From: an uncultured Fretibacterium sp.
Lineage (GTDB): Bacteria > Synergistota > Synergistia > Synergistales > Aminobacteriaceae
NCBI GenBank assembly: GCA_937900285.1
Contig: CALCEM010000080.1
Coordinates: forward strand, 1 to 44,108
Direction: 5' to 3'
DNA: 44,108 bases
Within the stretch, counting starts at the first letter, position 1. The number at the start of each line of letters is the position of its first letter. Of the stretch, positions 16,601 to 25,210 are shown one piece after another. The notes beneath the pieces are model-generated. The model was given only the letters and a program-made list of their open reading frames with translations, made no database searches and had not been told where the DNA came from. The translations under genes were made by a program, and so were the position numbers.

Positions 16601-17474
16601 ACAGCATAAATTTTAAACCGGCTTCATATTCTGAGCCAAATCTCATAATTTTATTTTCCTCCGGGAATATCCCGCGACATATAAACGGCTCTGTATATAA
16701 AAACGCCCGGCCTAATTCGTTTAACGAAAGTTTTAACCTAAACCGCGCGATCTCTCCGGCTTCAACTGTATACGGCAATAACATTCCGTGTTCTGGTTCT
16801 TTGCCGGGATTTTTTTCACGATAATATTCTTCGTCAACGCTCAAATTTGCCCACGGAAATAACGAAGGCAACCGCAATATATGAGGCATGTCGGGACTCG
16901 TCTGAAATGGCCACTGATAAATTCCACCGTCCGAACCTGTTACGCATAATCTCAAATTTCCGCGTGCTGAAGGCTGGTTTATCCATTCGTCCATCTCTAA
17001 AAAAATATTTCTACCCTCTGAAATTAATTCTATCCACGGCTTGTCAAGTGCTAAACGCGCTAAATATGGACTCGTGCATGTTAAATCAGCAATAATTTTT
17101 GACGATTCATAATTATAAATTTGATCGTACGGGACAATTATTTCCCAACGCGAACCAGTTACCTCCAAATTTTCCGCCGTAACAGCCTCCCAAACTATTC
17201 GATCGCGCTCCTGTTCGTACACCATTACGACAACCGGTAAAGAATGTTGAAGCCAATACGCCGCCGTCTCCGTCTCTCCTCCGCAAACATATCCGCGAGC
17301 AGTCCGCTCAAGATTCTCAGTCCCGGAAATCCGAAGGCCGGTAACTTTACCAGCTCCAGAATCACCGGAAATTATTTCAAGATGCGCATTTAAACCAGTT
17401 CCGCCATTACGTTGAGCACGGAAAATTATTCCCGGAATTCCTGCGCTCAATCTGTCGGCCGCATAAACTCCCAT
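16587..17474 (-). CDS. DUF4365 domain protein
   Basis: A 295-residue protein whose N-terminal half matches DUF4365: IIFRAQRNGGTGLNAHLEII, then VTGLRISG and YWLQHSLPVVVMVYEQERD. Many DUF4365 proteins look nuclease-like, with a D/E...(I/V)xxK core. Here the usual lysine after the beta-strand is not obvious (LRISG), so activity is doubtful. The rest is unrecognised. It follows dnaG with no terminator between them. The start is uncertain. ATG 17474 has no well-spaced site (GGAG lies 15 bases away). A strong GGGAGG (17508-17503) lies seven bases before an in-frame CTG at 17495, which would add seven residues. Confidence 0.65.
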   Translation of the reverse strand: MGVYAADRLSAGIPGIIFRAQRNGGTGLNAHLEIISGDSGAGKVTGLRISGTENLERTARGYVCGGETETAAYWLQHSLPVVVMVYEQERDRIVWEAVTAENLEVTGSRWEIIVPYDQIYNYESSKIIADLTCTSPYLARLALDKPWIELISEGRNIFLEMDEWINQPSARGNLRLCVTGSDGGIYQWPFQTSPDMPHILRLPSLFPWANLSVDEEYYREKNPGKEPEHGMLLPYTVEAGEIARFRLKLSLNELGRAFLYTEPFICRGIFPEENKIMRFGSEYEAGLKFMLFKKN

Positions 17475-17530
17475 TTTATTACTTAAATTCTCCAGGATAA
17501 TTCCTCCCTTTTGTTTTTGTTTTATCTGTT

Positions 17531-19243
17531 TTATTTATGTAAATCTCTCAAATTTTTAAGTTTTTTCAGTTCCGATTCGCTGAAATTATCAACACGGCTC
17601 ACAAGAAAATTTATTTTTTTAGGTGCTACTCTGCTGTTTGCGCTATAATTTTTAAAATCATTGTAAATTTTATTCCATCTTTCATCGCTCGTAATTTCTC
17701 CGTGAGATTCTTTCACCTGCTGACAAAAAATTTCCCCCTTCGCTATAAATTCACTCTGAGCATTTTCGCCAAGTTCCTGCCATCTCATTTTCAAAATTTC
17801 AGGGGCCTCCGTTGCCAATCCCAAAATAATTTCACGAGCAATTTCAGTTTTTAATAACGCTATCAATTTCCCGATGTTAATTTTTTTTACGCGTTCCGGC
17901 TCTTTCCATAACATGGCACATAATCCAGCCTCTAAAATTTCGGAATCATCACTGGAAAAAATATTTTCCGCTGCAACCACCTTTAATTTTATTTCAGAAT
18001 TTGAATTATGTAATTGTTTTTTCAGTTCCAGCGTAGAAATGCCCAAAGTTGTACAGATTAGTGATTGATATTCCATTACTTCGGATTCTTCAAATTTTCG
18101 CAGACCTTCGAATAAATCTTTAACAGCCTGTCTGCGCGTATCAGAATTTTTTAATAACGGCTTAACTCTTTCAACCTGCATTAATATTAATGGCTTCGCT
18201 GTATTTAGAGCTGCTTCAAAACTTTCAGGAGGATTTGAATTTAAAAATTCATCGGGGTCTTTTTTGTCCGGCAAATTTACAACCCTAACATTTAACCCGG
18301 CATCATGTAAAATATACATCGCTCTGATCGTTGCTTCTTTCCCGGCCTGATCACTGTCATAACACACATAACACGTATTGCTGAACCTCGCTAATAAATC
18401 AGCCTGTTCAGGTGTTAAAGAAGTTCCGAGACTCGCGACGCTTTCAGGAAATCCGCATTTATGAAGCCTCAAAGCATCCATATAACCCTCTACCAATATC
18501 GAACGCGATTTTTTACGCATAAAATTTTTTGCTTCGTATAATAAATATAAATTATTCCGTTTGCTGTAAATTTTTGATTCCGGACTGTTTATATATTTTG
18601 CTCCATCGCCGTCGAGTATTCTGCCACCAAAAGCTATTACACGCCCGGAAATATCTTTAATCGGAAACATTAAACGACCTCTGAAGCGATCATAATTTTT
18701 ATTTTCGACCAGTAAGCCGCATTCTAATAATTCACGTTGCGAGACTTTATATTTTTTAAAATACTCACTTATTGCGCTCCATGAAATTAAGCTATAACCC
18801 AGATTAAAATTTTCAATGTCATGCGAATTTAAATTACGGCGTTGAATATATGCGCGTGCCGTTGAACCGTAATCAGAATTTAAATTTTTATGAAAATATT
18901 CGGCGGCCATGTTCATAATTTCGTATAAATTTTTTTTGCCATTATAATTTTTTTCTTCGTAATTTATTCCGGCTCGTGACGCTAAATATTTTACGGCCTC
19001 TTTAAAATTTAAATCTTCGGTCTGCATTATGAAACTGAAAATATTTCCGCCGGCATGACAACCAAAACAGTAATAACTCTGAGTTTTCGGAAAAACATGA
19101 AATGATGGAGTTTTCTCACTATGAAACGGACATAACCCGGCGTAAGTTTCTCCAGTTTTCCGCAACCTTACTTTTTCTCCGATTAAGTCCAGAATATCCG
19201 TATTATTTTTTATTTGTTCAATTAAAACATTTTCACCGTTCAT
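17531..19243 (-). CDS. dnaG: DNA primase
   Basis: Synthesises RNA primers at the replication fork. The CHC2 zinc finger is intact: Cys38, His41, Cys59 and Cys62 in LCPFHSEKTPSFHVFP and YYCFGCHAGG. The catalytic core and TOPRIM domain follow, with ILVEGYMDALRL near residue 250, CYVCYDSDQAG and the DPDEF segment. A C-terminal helical region should contact the replicative helicase. At 570 residues it is slightly shorter than many homologues but shows no internal loss. The usual downstream neighbour, the primary sigma factor rpoD/sigA, is absent; a DUF4365 gene takes its place. Only a weak GGTGAT lies before the ATG. It is divergent from the DUF2993 gene across 45 bases. Confidence 0.96.
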   Translation of the reverse strand: MNGENVLIEQIKNNTDILDLIGEKVRLRKTGETYAGLCPFHSEKTPSFHVFPKTQSYYCFGCHAGGNIFSFIMQTEDLNFKEAVKYLASRAGINYEEKNYNGKKNLYEIMNMAAEYFHKNLNSDYGSTARAYIQRRNLNSHDIENFNLGYSLISWSAISEYFKKYKVSQRELLECGLLVENKNYDRFRGRLMFPIKDISGRVIAFGGRILDGDGAKYINSPESKIYSKRNNLYLLYEAKNFMRKKSRSILVEGYMDALRLHKCGFPESVASLGTSLTPEQADLLARFSNTCYVCYDSDQAGKEATIRAMYILHDAGLNVRVVNLPDKKDPDEFLNSNPPESFEAALNTAKPLILMQVERVKPLLKNSDTRRQAVKDLFEGLRKFEESEVMEYQSLICTTLGISTLELKKQLHNSNSEIKLKVVAAENIFSSDDSEILEAGLCAMLWKEPERVKKINIGKLIALLKTEIAREIILGLATEAPEILKMRWQELGENAQSEFIAKGEIFCQQVKESHGEITSDERWNKIYNDFKNYSANSRVAPKKINFLVSRVDNFSESELKKLKNLRDLHK

Positions 19244-19288
19244 TTGATTATAATATCACCGTGATTTCAAAAGGAGGAATTTTATTCA

Positions 19289-20032
19289 ATGAAAAAATTT
19301 TCTATAGCAACAATATTTTTTATTTTCCTTAGTTCATCCGTTTATGCCTCTGAACAGGACGTACAGAATTTAATTAATTATTATATAAAAAGATTCTCGC
19401 CGGAAAAAGCTGTCATGATGGCTTCAGGGATGCCGGATCAGACCGGGTATTTTAATGATGTTTATCTCGATTTGCAAGGCGTATTAATTGAAGGTTTGAG
19501 GCTCGACAGTCTGCGCGTAAGAATGTTAGGCGTGCAATTTAATTCACCGTCCGAATGGGCAGAAGGAAATGTAAAATTTGATAAGGCAATGCAAATTTAT
19601 GGTTACGGGCATATCTTGGAAACTGATATAAATAACGCCCTCAAATCTAAAACTTTCGGGAAAGAAGATGTTTGGCACGACATGTCAATTAAAATAAATA
19701 AAAAAGGTCTTCACGGAAGAGGGTATTATTTAGCGAAAACATTTTTAGTGAATCTCGATATTTTGATCGAAGTTTCAACCGGCATGAAAATTGTAGGAAT
19801 GAAAAAATTATATTTCGATAAGCCCGCAATAAAAATTAACAGAATGGATTTACCCGATGCAATTACAAATAAGGCCCTCGCAGATATTCAGCCGTTATTA
19901 GATTTAAACGAATATCCAGACTTACCGGTGAAGCTCCATAAAATAATTTTTTCCGAAGGTGAAGTAACTTTAACAACGAAAAATCCGCCGGAAATTATAA
20001 AGAATGGCATAACTTACAAATATGAAAAATAA
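19289..20032 (+). CDS. Exported DUF2993 (LmeA-like) protein
   Basis: Signal peptide (MKKFSIATIFFIFLSSSVYA, cleavage near residue 20) followed by a DUF2993-type domain: VYLDLQGVLIEGLRLDSLRV is the characteristic block in which a segment ending GLRLDxLxV introduces a lipid-binding-like beta sheet. AAGGAGG is placed correctly before the ATG. Members are exported or envelope proteins of mostly unknown role; LmeA of mycobacteria affects lipoglycan assembly. A TATAAT at 19249-19254 lies upstream and is a possible -10. The DUF4153 membrane protein follows after 44 bases and may be co-transcribed. Family call is moderately sure; function unknown. Confidence 0.65.
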   Translation: MKKFSIATIFFIFLSSSVYASEQDVQNLINYYIKRFSPEKAVMMASGMPDQTGYFNDVYLDLQGVLIEGLRLDSLRVRMLGVQFNSPSEWAEGNVKFDKAMQIYGYGHILETDINNALKSKTFGKEDVWHDMSIKINKKGLHGRGYYLAKTFLVNLDILIEVSTGMKIVGMKKLYFDKPAIKINRMDLPDAITNKALADIQPLLDLNEYPDLPVKLHKIIFSEGEVTLTTKNPPEIIKNGITYKYEK

Positions 20033-20076
20033 AAAATAAAAAATATATATAAAACATAAAAGAGAAAAATTTTAAA

Positions 20077-21765
20077 ATGAACGAATTTGAAAGACAGCGT
20101 TATTTTTGGGTAATATCTTCGGCATTGATTCAAGGAATTTTACTCGGAGTTTATGCCGTAATAAAATCTGGCGCTTTATTGTATATGCCGTTGACGATAA
20201 TAATAATAATTCCGTTTGTATTATGGTTGACGCAGGAATATTGGGGCAGGAGATTAAATAATTTTTTAGCCGGCTTATTTGTAGTTTTGTTAATATTTTA
20301 TTTATATAGATTATGGTCATTATATTCGCCTTCCGGTAGTTTTTATGTAGTTCCATCGCAAAAAAGTGATTTAATTCGTATAAGCATAGCGATATTTTTA
20401 TTAATTCCGTTTTTTCAATGCAGGATCGCTACATGGAGCTGGGAAATTCCGTACAGTGAAATATTTTTTCAGTTATGCAGAAATTTATTTTTATTATTTC
20501 AGGCTGGTATAGTCATCGCGGTATTTTGGGGATTACTTGTAACAGCCGGGCTATTATTCGATATTGTAGGACTTGAAATAATTCCGTATATAATTTTTAA
20601 TCCGTTGATGGCCGTGCCTCTCACGAGTTTAATAATTGCTATATCGATAAGTGTAGCAATAAAGCATCCCGGAATTGATTCGCTTGGGCGTTGGCTGTTA
20701 TCGGTATTAGCGTGGCTGCTTCCGTTTTTCAGCGTGCTTTCAGTTGGTTTTATTTTATGTTTGCCGTTTTCTGGTTTAAAAGCTTTATGGGACACTGGGC
20801 AGGCAAGTACGTTAATGTTATTGTTGCAATTCGGTACGATAATTTTAGCAAATGCTGCGTGGCTCGATGGGACGAAAAGCAATTTAAAAAATAATTACAT
20901 AAATTTAATTTCGCAAATTTCGTTATTATGTTTGCCGATATATTTTGCGATGTGCTTATATTCTGTAGGTTTGAGAATTCAACAATACGGGCTGTCAGTA
21001 GATCGTATTCAAGCGATGTTTATGGTCGTAATAACAGGGATATGGGGTTTAAGTTATGCTTTTGCTGTTCTGCTTCGTAAATGGCCCGTTTCAATCGGAA
21101 GGGTGAACATGTATTCAGTTTTGATAATGTCCGTAATAGTTGCGGTCATGAACTCGCCAATATTAGACCCGTATAAATTAGCAGCTCACGATCAGGCATG
21201 GAGATTAAAGGCCGGGAAAATTTCGCCGGGTAAATTTGATTATGTATACGCTCGGTTTAATTTGGGGCGTTATGGAAATGAAATATTAAACGACCTGAAA
21301 AAATCTGACGATGAAATTATAAAAAGCGGTGCAAATGAAGCGCTAAACGTTGAGCCGTTGGAATATTGGAATTATATTGACAGCGGAATATTACCGGTTA
21401 AGAAGCGTCAAGAAATTATAAACAACGCAAGAGTTTACCCTGAAAATAAAAATTTAAATAAAAATATGACGAGTTTCATTTTATCAGAATGGGACAAAAA
21501 GAAGTCAATATTTAAAAACGTTAAAGAATCCGATGACATTGCGTTTTTATTTTTGAAGGTGGCATCAGATGACGAAAATTTAATAATATTGCTCGAAAAT
21601 ACTGGATTAATATTAAGCGTGCAAGATAAAATTTTTATAGCTGGAATATTTTACGGAAGATTTACGCCTCAAGAATTTTTATTAAATAAACCTGAAGCGA
21701 TAGAGCCGGAATTTAAAAATATAATTTCAGGAAAAAATATTTATCAAGTAGTGCGCCTAAATTAA
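20077..21765 (+). CDS. DUF4153-like multi-spanning membrane protein
   Basis: A 562-residue protein with about ten to twelve hydrophobic membrane segments in the first 370 residues, and a soluble, charged tail of nearly 190 residues. The segment FWGLLVTAGLLFDIVGLEII and the general layout match DUF4153 proteins, integral membrane proteins without known function. The tail (RLKAGKISPGKFDYVYARFN and onwards) resembles the extracytoplasmic end seen in that family. The upstream ribosome site is weak (AGAGA). A hairpin follows the stop. No catalytic motif was recognised. Confidence 0.65.
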   Translation: MNEFERQRYFWVISSALIQGILLGVYAVIKSGALLYMPLTIIIIIPFVLWLTQEYWGRRLNNFLAGLFVVLLIFYLYRLWSLYSPSGSFYVVPSQKSDLIRISIAIFLLIPFFQCRIATWSWEIPYSEIFFQLCRNLFLLFQAGIVIAVFWGLLVTAGLLFDIVGLEIIPYIIFNPLMAVPLTSLIIAISISVAIKHPGIDSLGRWLLSVLAWLLPFFSVLSVGFILCLPFSGLKALWDTGQASTLMLLLQFGTIILANAAWLDGTKSNLKNNYINLISQISLLCLPIYFAMCLYSVGLRIQQYGLSVDRIQAMFMVVITGIWGLSYAFAVLLRKWPVSIGRVNMYSVLIMSVIVAVMNSPILDPYKLAAHDQAWRLKAGKISPGKFDYVYARFNLGRYGNEILNDLKKSDDEIIKSGANEALNVEPLEYWNYIDSGILPVKKRQEIINNARVYPENKNLNKNMTSFILSEWDKKKSIFKNVKESDDIAFLFLKVASDDENLIILLENTGLILSVQDKIFIAGIFYGRFTPQEFLLNKPEAIEPEFKNIISGKNIYQVVRLN

Positions 21766-21786
21766 TTATTAATTAAAATATTACTG

Positions 21787-21834
21787 CGCAGGAGATTCTT
21801 AAGCGTTAAATTAATTTCTTCTGCGTAAAATTTT
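21787..21834 (+). terminator. Possible intrinsic terminator after the DUF4153 gene
   Basis: CGCAGGAGA (21787-21795) pairs with TCTTCTGCG (21817-21825) with one G-T wobble, followed by TAAAATTTT. The 3' arm lies inside the last codons of the convergent glycosyltransferase gene. The T run is short, so this is only a moderate call. Confidence 0.4.
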
Positions 21835-22557
21835 CACTTTAAGAATGTGCAGTAAATCTACAAATCTATACGGGTTTATTAAGTGATATAACGCCGGAAT
21901 AAATTCGGTTTTGCAATGGTCGCAACATGTCCGAATAAATTTAAAATTATTTTTGTAATGTCGCAGTAATTTATAAAATCCCTTTCTGAACGCAAAATTT
22001 AATTTACCCGGTGAAAGATGTTTAATATTAATGTCGCAAATATAATTTTTATTGTGAGCTATTAAATTTTTCAGGCACATATCTACAGCGTATAAATGCC
22101 AGTTATCACATAAAATTTCATCGAATTTATTAATTTTAAAATGTTCCGAATATCCTCCAAAAAAACATTCATCAAAGACATCAACCTGCATTAAATTTTT
22201 AAATTTAAAATCTCCAGCGTTATTTAAGTTTGCAAATAATCCAGGTGTATCAAATTTCACGCCAGCAACTCCTAACATGTCATTAATATTAATTTGTTCG
22301 AGATATTTTAAAAATTTTTCGAGCGCATCATTTTCGTTTAATAAAATATCCTGGTGTGAAAAAATTACAAATTCCGTACTAACCTGATCTATAACAGAAT
22401 TATAAGCGGCTGCACATGAATTAAAATTTTTATTGCCGATGTTATCGACAGCGATTAAATTATATGTGCAAGTTTGATTTTTGAGAGATGCGACAAAATT
22501 ATTAAACTGATCTAAGTCGTTATAACAGCATATTAACGTTAACGTAATTTCTGACAT
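21811..22557 (-). CDS. Glycosyltransferase, GT2-like (StrF-type)
   Basis: A 248-residue protein with a GT-A-like start (LTLICCYNDLDQFNNFVASL, NLIAVDNIG). Then ISYNSV-like AAYNSVIDQVSTEF and FSHQDILL follow; the HQD motif is typical of the small family-2 transferases with a StrF domain. It ends with basic residues (KVKILRRRN). It probably transfers a sugar to a surface glycan, but donor and acceptor are unknown. AAAGGAG precedes the ATG by about twelve bases. It is a single gene between convergent and divergent neighbours, not in a polysaccharide cluster. Confidence 0.7.
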   Translation of the reverse strand: MSEITLTLICCYNDLDQFNNFVASLKNQTCTYNLIAVDNIGNKNFNSCAAAYNSVIDQVSTEFVIFSHQDILLNENDALEKFLKYLEQININDMLGVAGVKFDTPGLFANLNNAGDFKFKNLMQVDVFDECFFGGYSEHFKINKFDEILCDNWHLYAVDMCLKNLIAHNKNYICDINIKHLSPGKLNFAFRKGFYKLLRHYKNNFKFIRTCCDHCKTEFIPALYHLINPYRFVDLLHILKVKILRRRN

Positions 22558-22652
22558 TAAAAAAATTTCTCCTTTATTGTACTTTTTACGGCTTATTTGA
22601 AAATTTACATTGCGAAATATAAAATTGCAAATATTTTTATCAGGAGGTTTTT

Positions 22653-24275
22653 TTGTTTTACATTATGAAAATTAAAAAGTTTTTTGCAGTATTCTTATTT
22701 TTAATTTTATTCATTTCACCATGTTACGCAACAAATCCAGACGATGACATTATAATTTTATACACAAATGATGTTCATTGCGGAGTTGATGACTTTATCG
22801 GATATTCCGGGCTGGCGTATTACCGCGACGAAATGAAAAAATTATCACCTTATGTCACGCTTGTTGATGCCGGCGACCATGTTCAGGGCGCAACGATTGG
22901 AATAATTTCTCACGGAAGATACATTATTGAAATTATGAACGAGCTAAATTATGAGATCGTAACACTCGGCAATCATGAATTTGATTACGGCTGGGGACAA
23001 TTCGAAAATTTCAACAAAAATTTAAAGTGCGGTTATATTTCTTGTAATTTGCGTGACCTGAGAAATAATAATTTAGTTCTGCCTGCCTATAAAATTTTAA
23101 ATTATGGAAATACAAAAGTCGCATACGTCGGAATTTGCACCCCCGAAACAATAGGAAAAACTACACCTACATATTTTAAGGACGAAAATAAAAATTTTAT
23201 TTACGATTTTGATGGCGATGACAAAGGCGAAAAATTATGCGCTTCCGTTCAAAAAGCAGCCGACGATGCAAGAAAAGCCGGAGCAGATTTCGTTATAGCA
23301 GTCGGACATTTGGGAGAAAATGAAGATGTCACTAAAGTTTGGAGCGCACCGTTTATAGCAGAACACACCAGAGGAATTAATGCATTTATTGACGGACATT
23401 CACACGAAGTAACAGAAGCATTAAAAGTAAAAAACCTCGACGGCGAAGAAATAACAATCACTCAAACCGGGACAAAATTACATAATATCGGCCTCATGAA
23501 AATTCATACTTCCGGCCAAATCACAACCAAATTAATTAACGAAGTCACCGGGCGTAACGAAAATATTACGAATTTAATAAACACTTTAAAAGCGCGTTAC
23601 GAAGATACTTTAAAAAGTATATTGAGCCGTACGAATTTTGATTTTTTAGCGATGGATGATAAAGGCGACTGGCTTGTACGAAACGGCGAAACGAATTTAT
23701 GTAATTTTGCAGCGGATGCATTTTTAAACGAAGCCGGCGGACTTGCTGATATAGCTTTTGTAAACGGTGGCGGAATCAGAACAAATATTACGAAGGGCGG
23801 AATAAATTTTAATAATGCCTTGTCTGTTTGTCCGTTTGGAAATACTTTATTAATAATCGAAGTTCCAGGCCAAAGTATTTTAGATGATTTAGAGATCGGT
23901 GCGAGATTATACCCGGCTAATAACGGCGGACTTTTACACCCGGCTGGCTTAACTTATGAAATCGATGCAAAAATTGAAAGCCCGGTAAGCGTTAATAGTG
24001 CCGCTAAAAGTTTAATTTTAGATGAAAATGCTCCGCGTCGCGTTAAAAATGTTATGGTTCACGGTGAAGAACTCGATCCCAAAAAATTATATAAAGTCAT
24101 CGGGACAAATTTTGTACTTGTTAATAATGGAGACGGTCATATATTTGCAAATTCAAAAATTATCAAGAGCGATTTTGCGGTTGATTCGGATTCATTAGCG
24201 CATTACATGAAAAATTTTGACAGCATTCCAGAAGTTTACAGGTATGCTCAAGGAAGGATTAAATTTACGAAATGA
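22653..24275 (+). CDS. Exported 5'-nucleotidase / UshA-like metallophosphatase
   Basis: Periplasmic or surface enzyme that hydrolyses nucleotides or nucleotide sugars. The TTG at 22653 is chosen because AGGAGG ends five bases before it; the ATG four codons on would have a 17-base gap. Signal peptide to about residue 26. Metallophosphoesterase motifs are all present: TNDVH (Asp40, His42), DAGDHVQG, TLGNHEFDYG, VGHLG and DGHSHE. The C-terminal 5'-nucleotidase domain has NGETNLCNFAADAF, FVNGGGIRTNI and a substrate loop with CPFGNTL. First gene of a six-gene operon; its stop overlaps the next start by four bases (ATGA). Substrate among nucleotides cannot be decided. Confidence 0.9.
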   Translation: MFYIMKIKKFFAVFLFLILFISPCYATNPDDDIIILYTNDVHCGVDDFIGYSGLAYYRDEMKKLSPYVTLVDAGDHVQGATIGIISHGRYIIEIMNELNYEIVTLGNHEFDYGWGQFENFNKNLKCGYISCNLRDLRNNNLVLPAYKILNYGNTKVAYVGICTPETIGKTTPTYFKDENKNFIYDFDGDDKGEKLCASVQKAADDARKAGADFVIAVGHLGENEDVTKVWSAPFIAEHTRGINAFIDGHSHEVTEALKVKNLDGEEITITQTGTKLHNIGLMKIHTSGQITTKLINEVTGRNENITNLINTLKARYEDTLKSILSRTNFDFLAMDDKGDWLVRNGETNLCNFAADAFLNEAGGLADIAFVNGGGIRTNITKGGINFNNALSVCPFGNTLLIIEVPGQSILDDLEIGARLYPANNGGLLHPAGLTYEIDAKIESPVSVNSAAKSLILDENAPRRVKNVMVHGEELDPKKLYKVIGTNFVLVNNGDGHIFANSKIIKSDFAVDSDSLAHYMKNFDSIPEVYRYAQGRIKFTK

Positions 24276-25210
24276 TGGACATTGAATATTTATTATTTTT
24301 GCAGAATTTTCGCGAGGCCACTAATAATATTTTTACGCCGTTTTTGGAATGGCTTTCATTATTTTCGATTACCGGTTTAATTTTCGTTCCGATTATTATT
24401 TACTGGTGCATAAGCAAGCAGACGGGATTTTATATATTTATGTCATTCGGGATCAGCAGAATTTTAAACGGAATTGCTAAACCTACCGTATGCGCTTATA
24501 GGCCGTGGGTACGTGATGCGAGAATAATACCGGCAGGAGATTCGATCAGGACGGCGACGGGTTATTCATTTCCGAGCGGACACACGATGACTGCGACCCC
24601 AATTTTAGGGAGCATATTCGTAACGCTGCGTAAAAGTTATAAATTAATTTCGTTTTTATGTTTGATATTAATAATTTTGGTGGGTTTTTCGCGGAATTAT
24701 TTAGGCGTGCATACACCGCAGGATGTTTTAGTCGGTTTTATTTTGGGAGCTTTAGCGATTTATTTAGCCGGAAAAGTTTTAAGCAATCCAGAACACGAAA
24801 ATTTATTTTTTATTGCCGGCTTAATAATTTGTGCAGTAGCTGTAACATATGCGAAATTAAAAAATTATCCGATGGATTATGTTGACGGTAAATTATTGGT
24901 CGACCCGTTAAAAATGATCGGTAATACTTTCGGAGATGCCGGAATATTATCAGGTGTAATTATTGGGCGTTGGGTTGAGAAAAAATTTATAAAATTCCAA
25001 ATTCCAAAATTAAATTTTAGTTTAATATCTTGCGTAATTGTTGGGCTGGTGATCTATGCTGTAATAGATCAAAATATTTCAGGGCTTATAAAAAATTTTA
25101 TCGGCTCGGATTTAACGCAGCTGGTCAGAAATTTTACAAGAATGTTTTTTGTTATGGCGTTATGGCCGGCAGTTATGAAATTATTAGGAGTGGTAAAAGG
25201 TGAAAATTAA
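24272..25210 (+). CDS. PAP2-family membrane phosphatase
   Basis: Multi-spanning membrane phosphatase of the PAP2 (phosphatidic acid phosphatase type 2) superfamily. The three signature motifs are visible: KPTVCAYRPW, then YSFPSGHTMT with the catalytic His, and SRNYLGVHTPQDV with the second His and Asp. Such enzymes dephosphorylate lipid phosphates, for example undecaprenyl pyrophosphate or phosphatidate, on the outer face of the membrane. The start overlaps the preceding stop and the end overlaps the next gene by 11 bases, so it is tightly coupled in the operon. The C-terminal half adds further membrane helices beyond the core domain. Confidence 0.88.
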   Translation: MMDIEYLLFLQNFREATNNIFTPFLEWLSLFSITGLIFVPIIIYWCISKQTGFYIFMSFGISRILNGIAKPTVCAYRPWVRDARIIPAGDSIRTATGYSFPSGHTMTATPILGSIFVTLRKSYKLISFLCLILIILVGFSRNYLGVHTPQDVLVGFILGALAIYLAGKVLSNPEHENLFFIAGLIICAVAVTYAKLKNYPMDYVDGKLLVDPLKMIGNTFGDAGILSGVIIGRWVEKKFIKFQIPKLNFSLISCVIVGLVIYAVIDQNISGLIKNFIGSDLTQLVRNFTRMFFVMALWPAVMKLLGVVKGEN

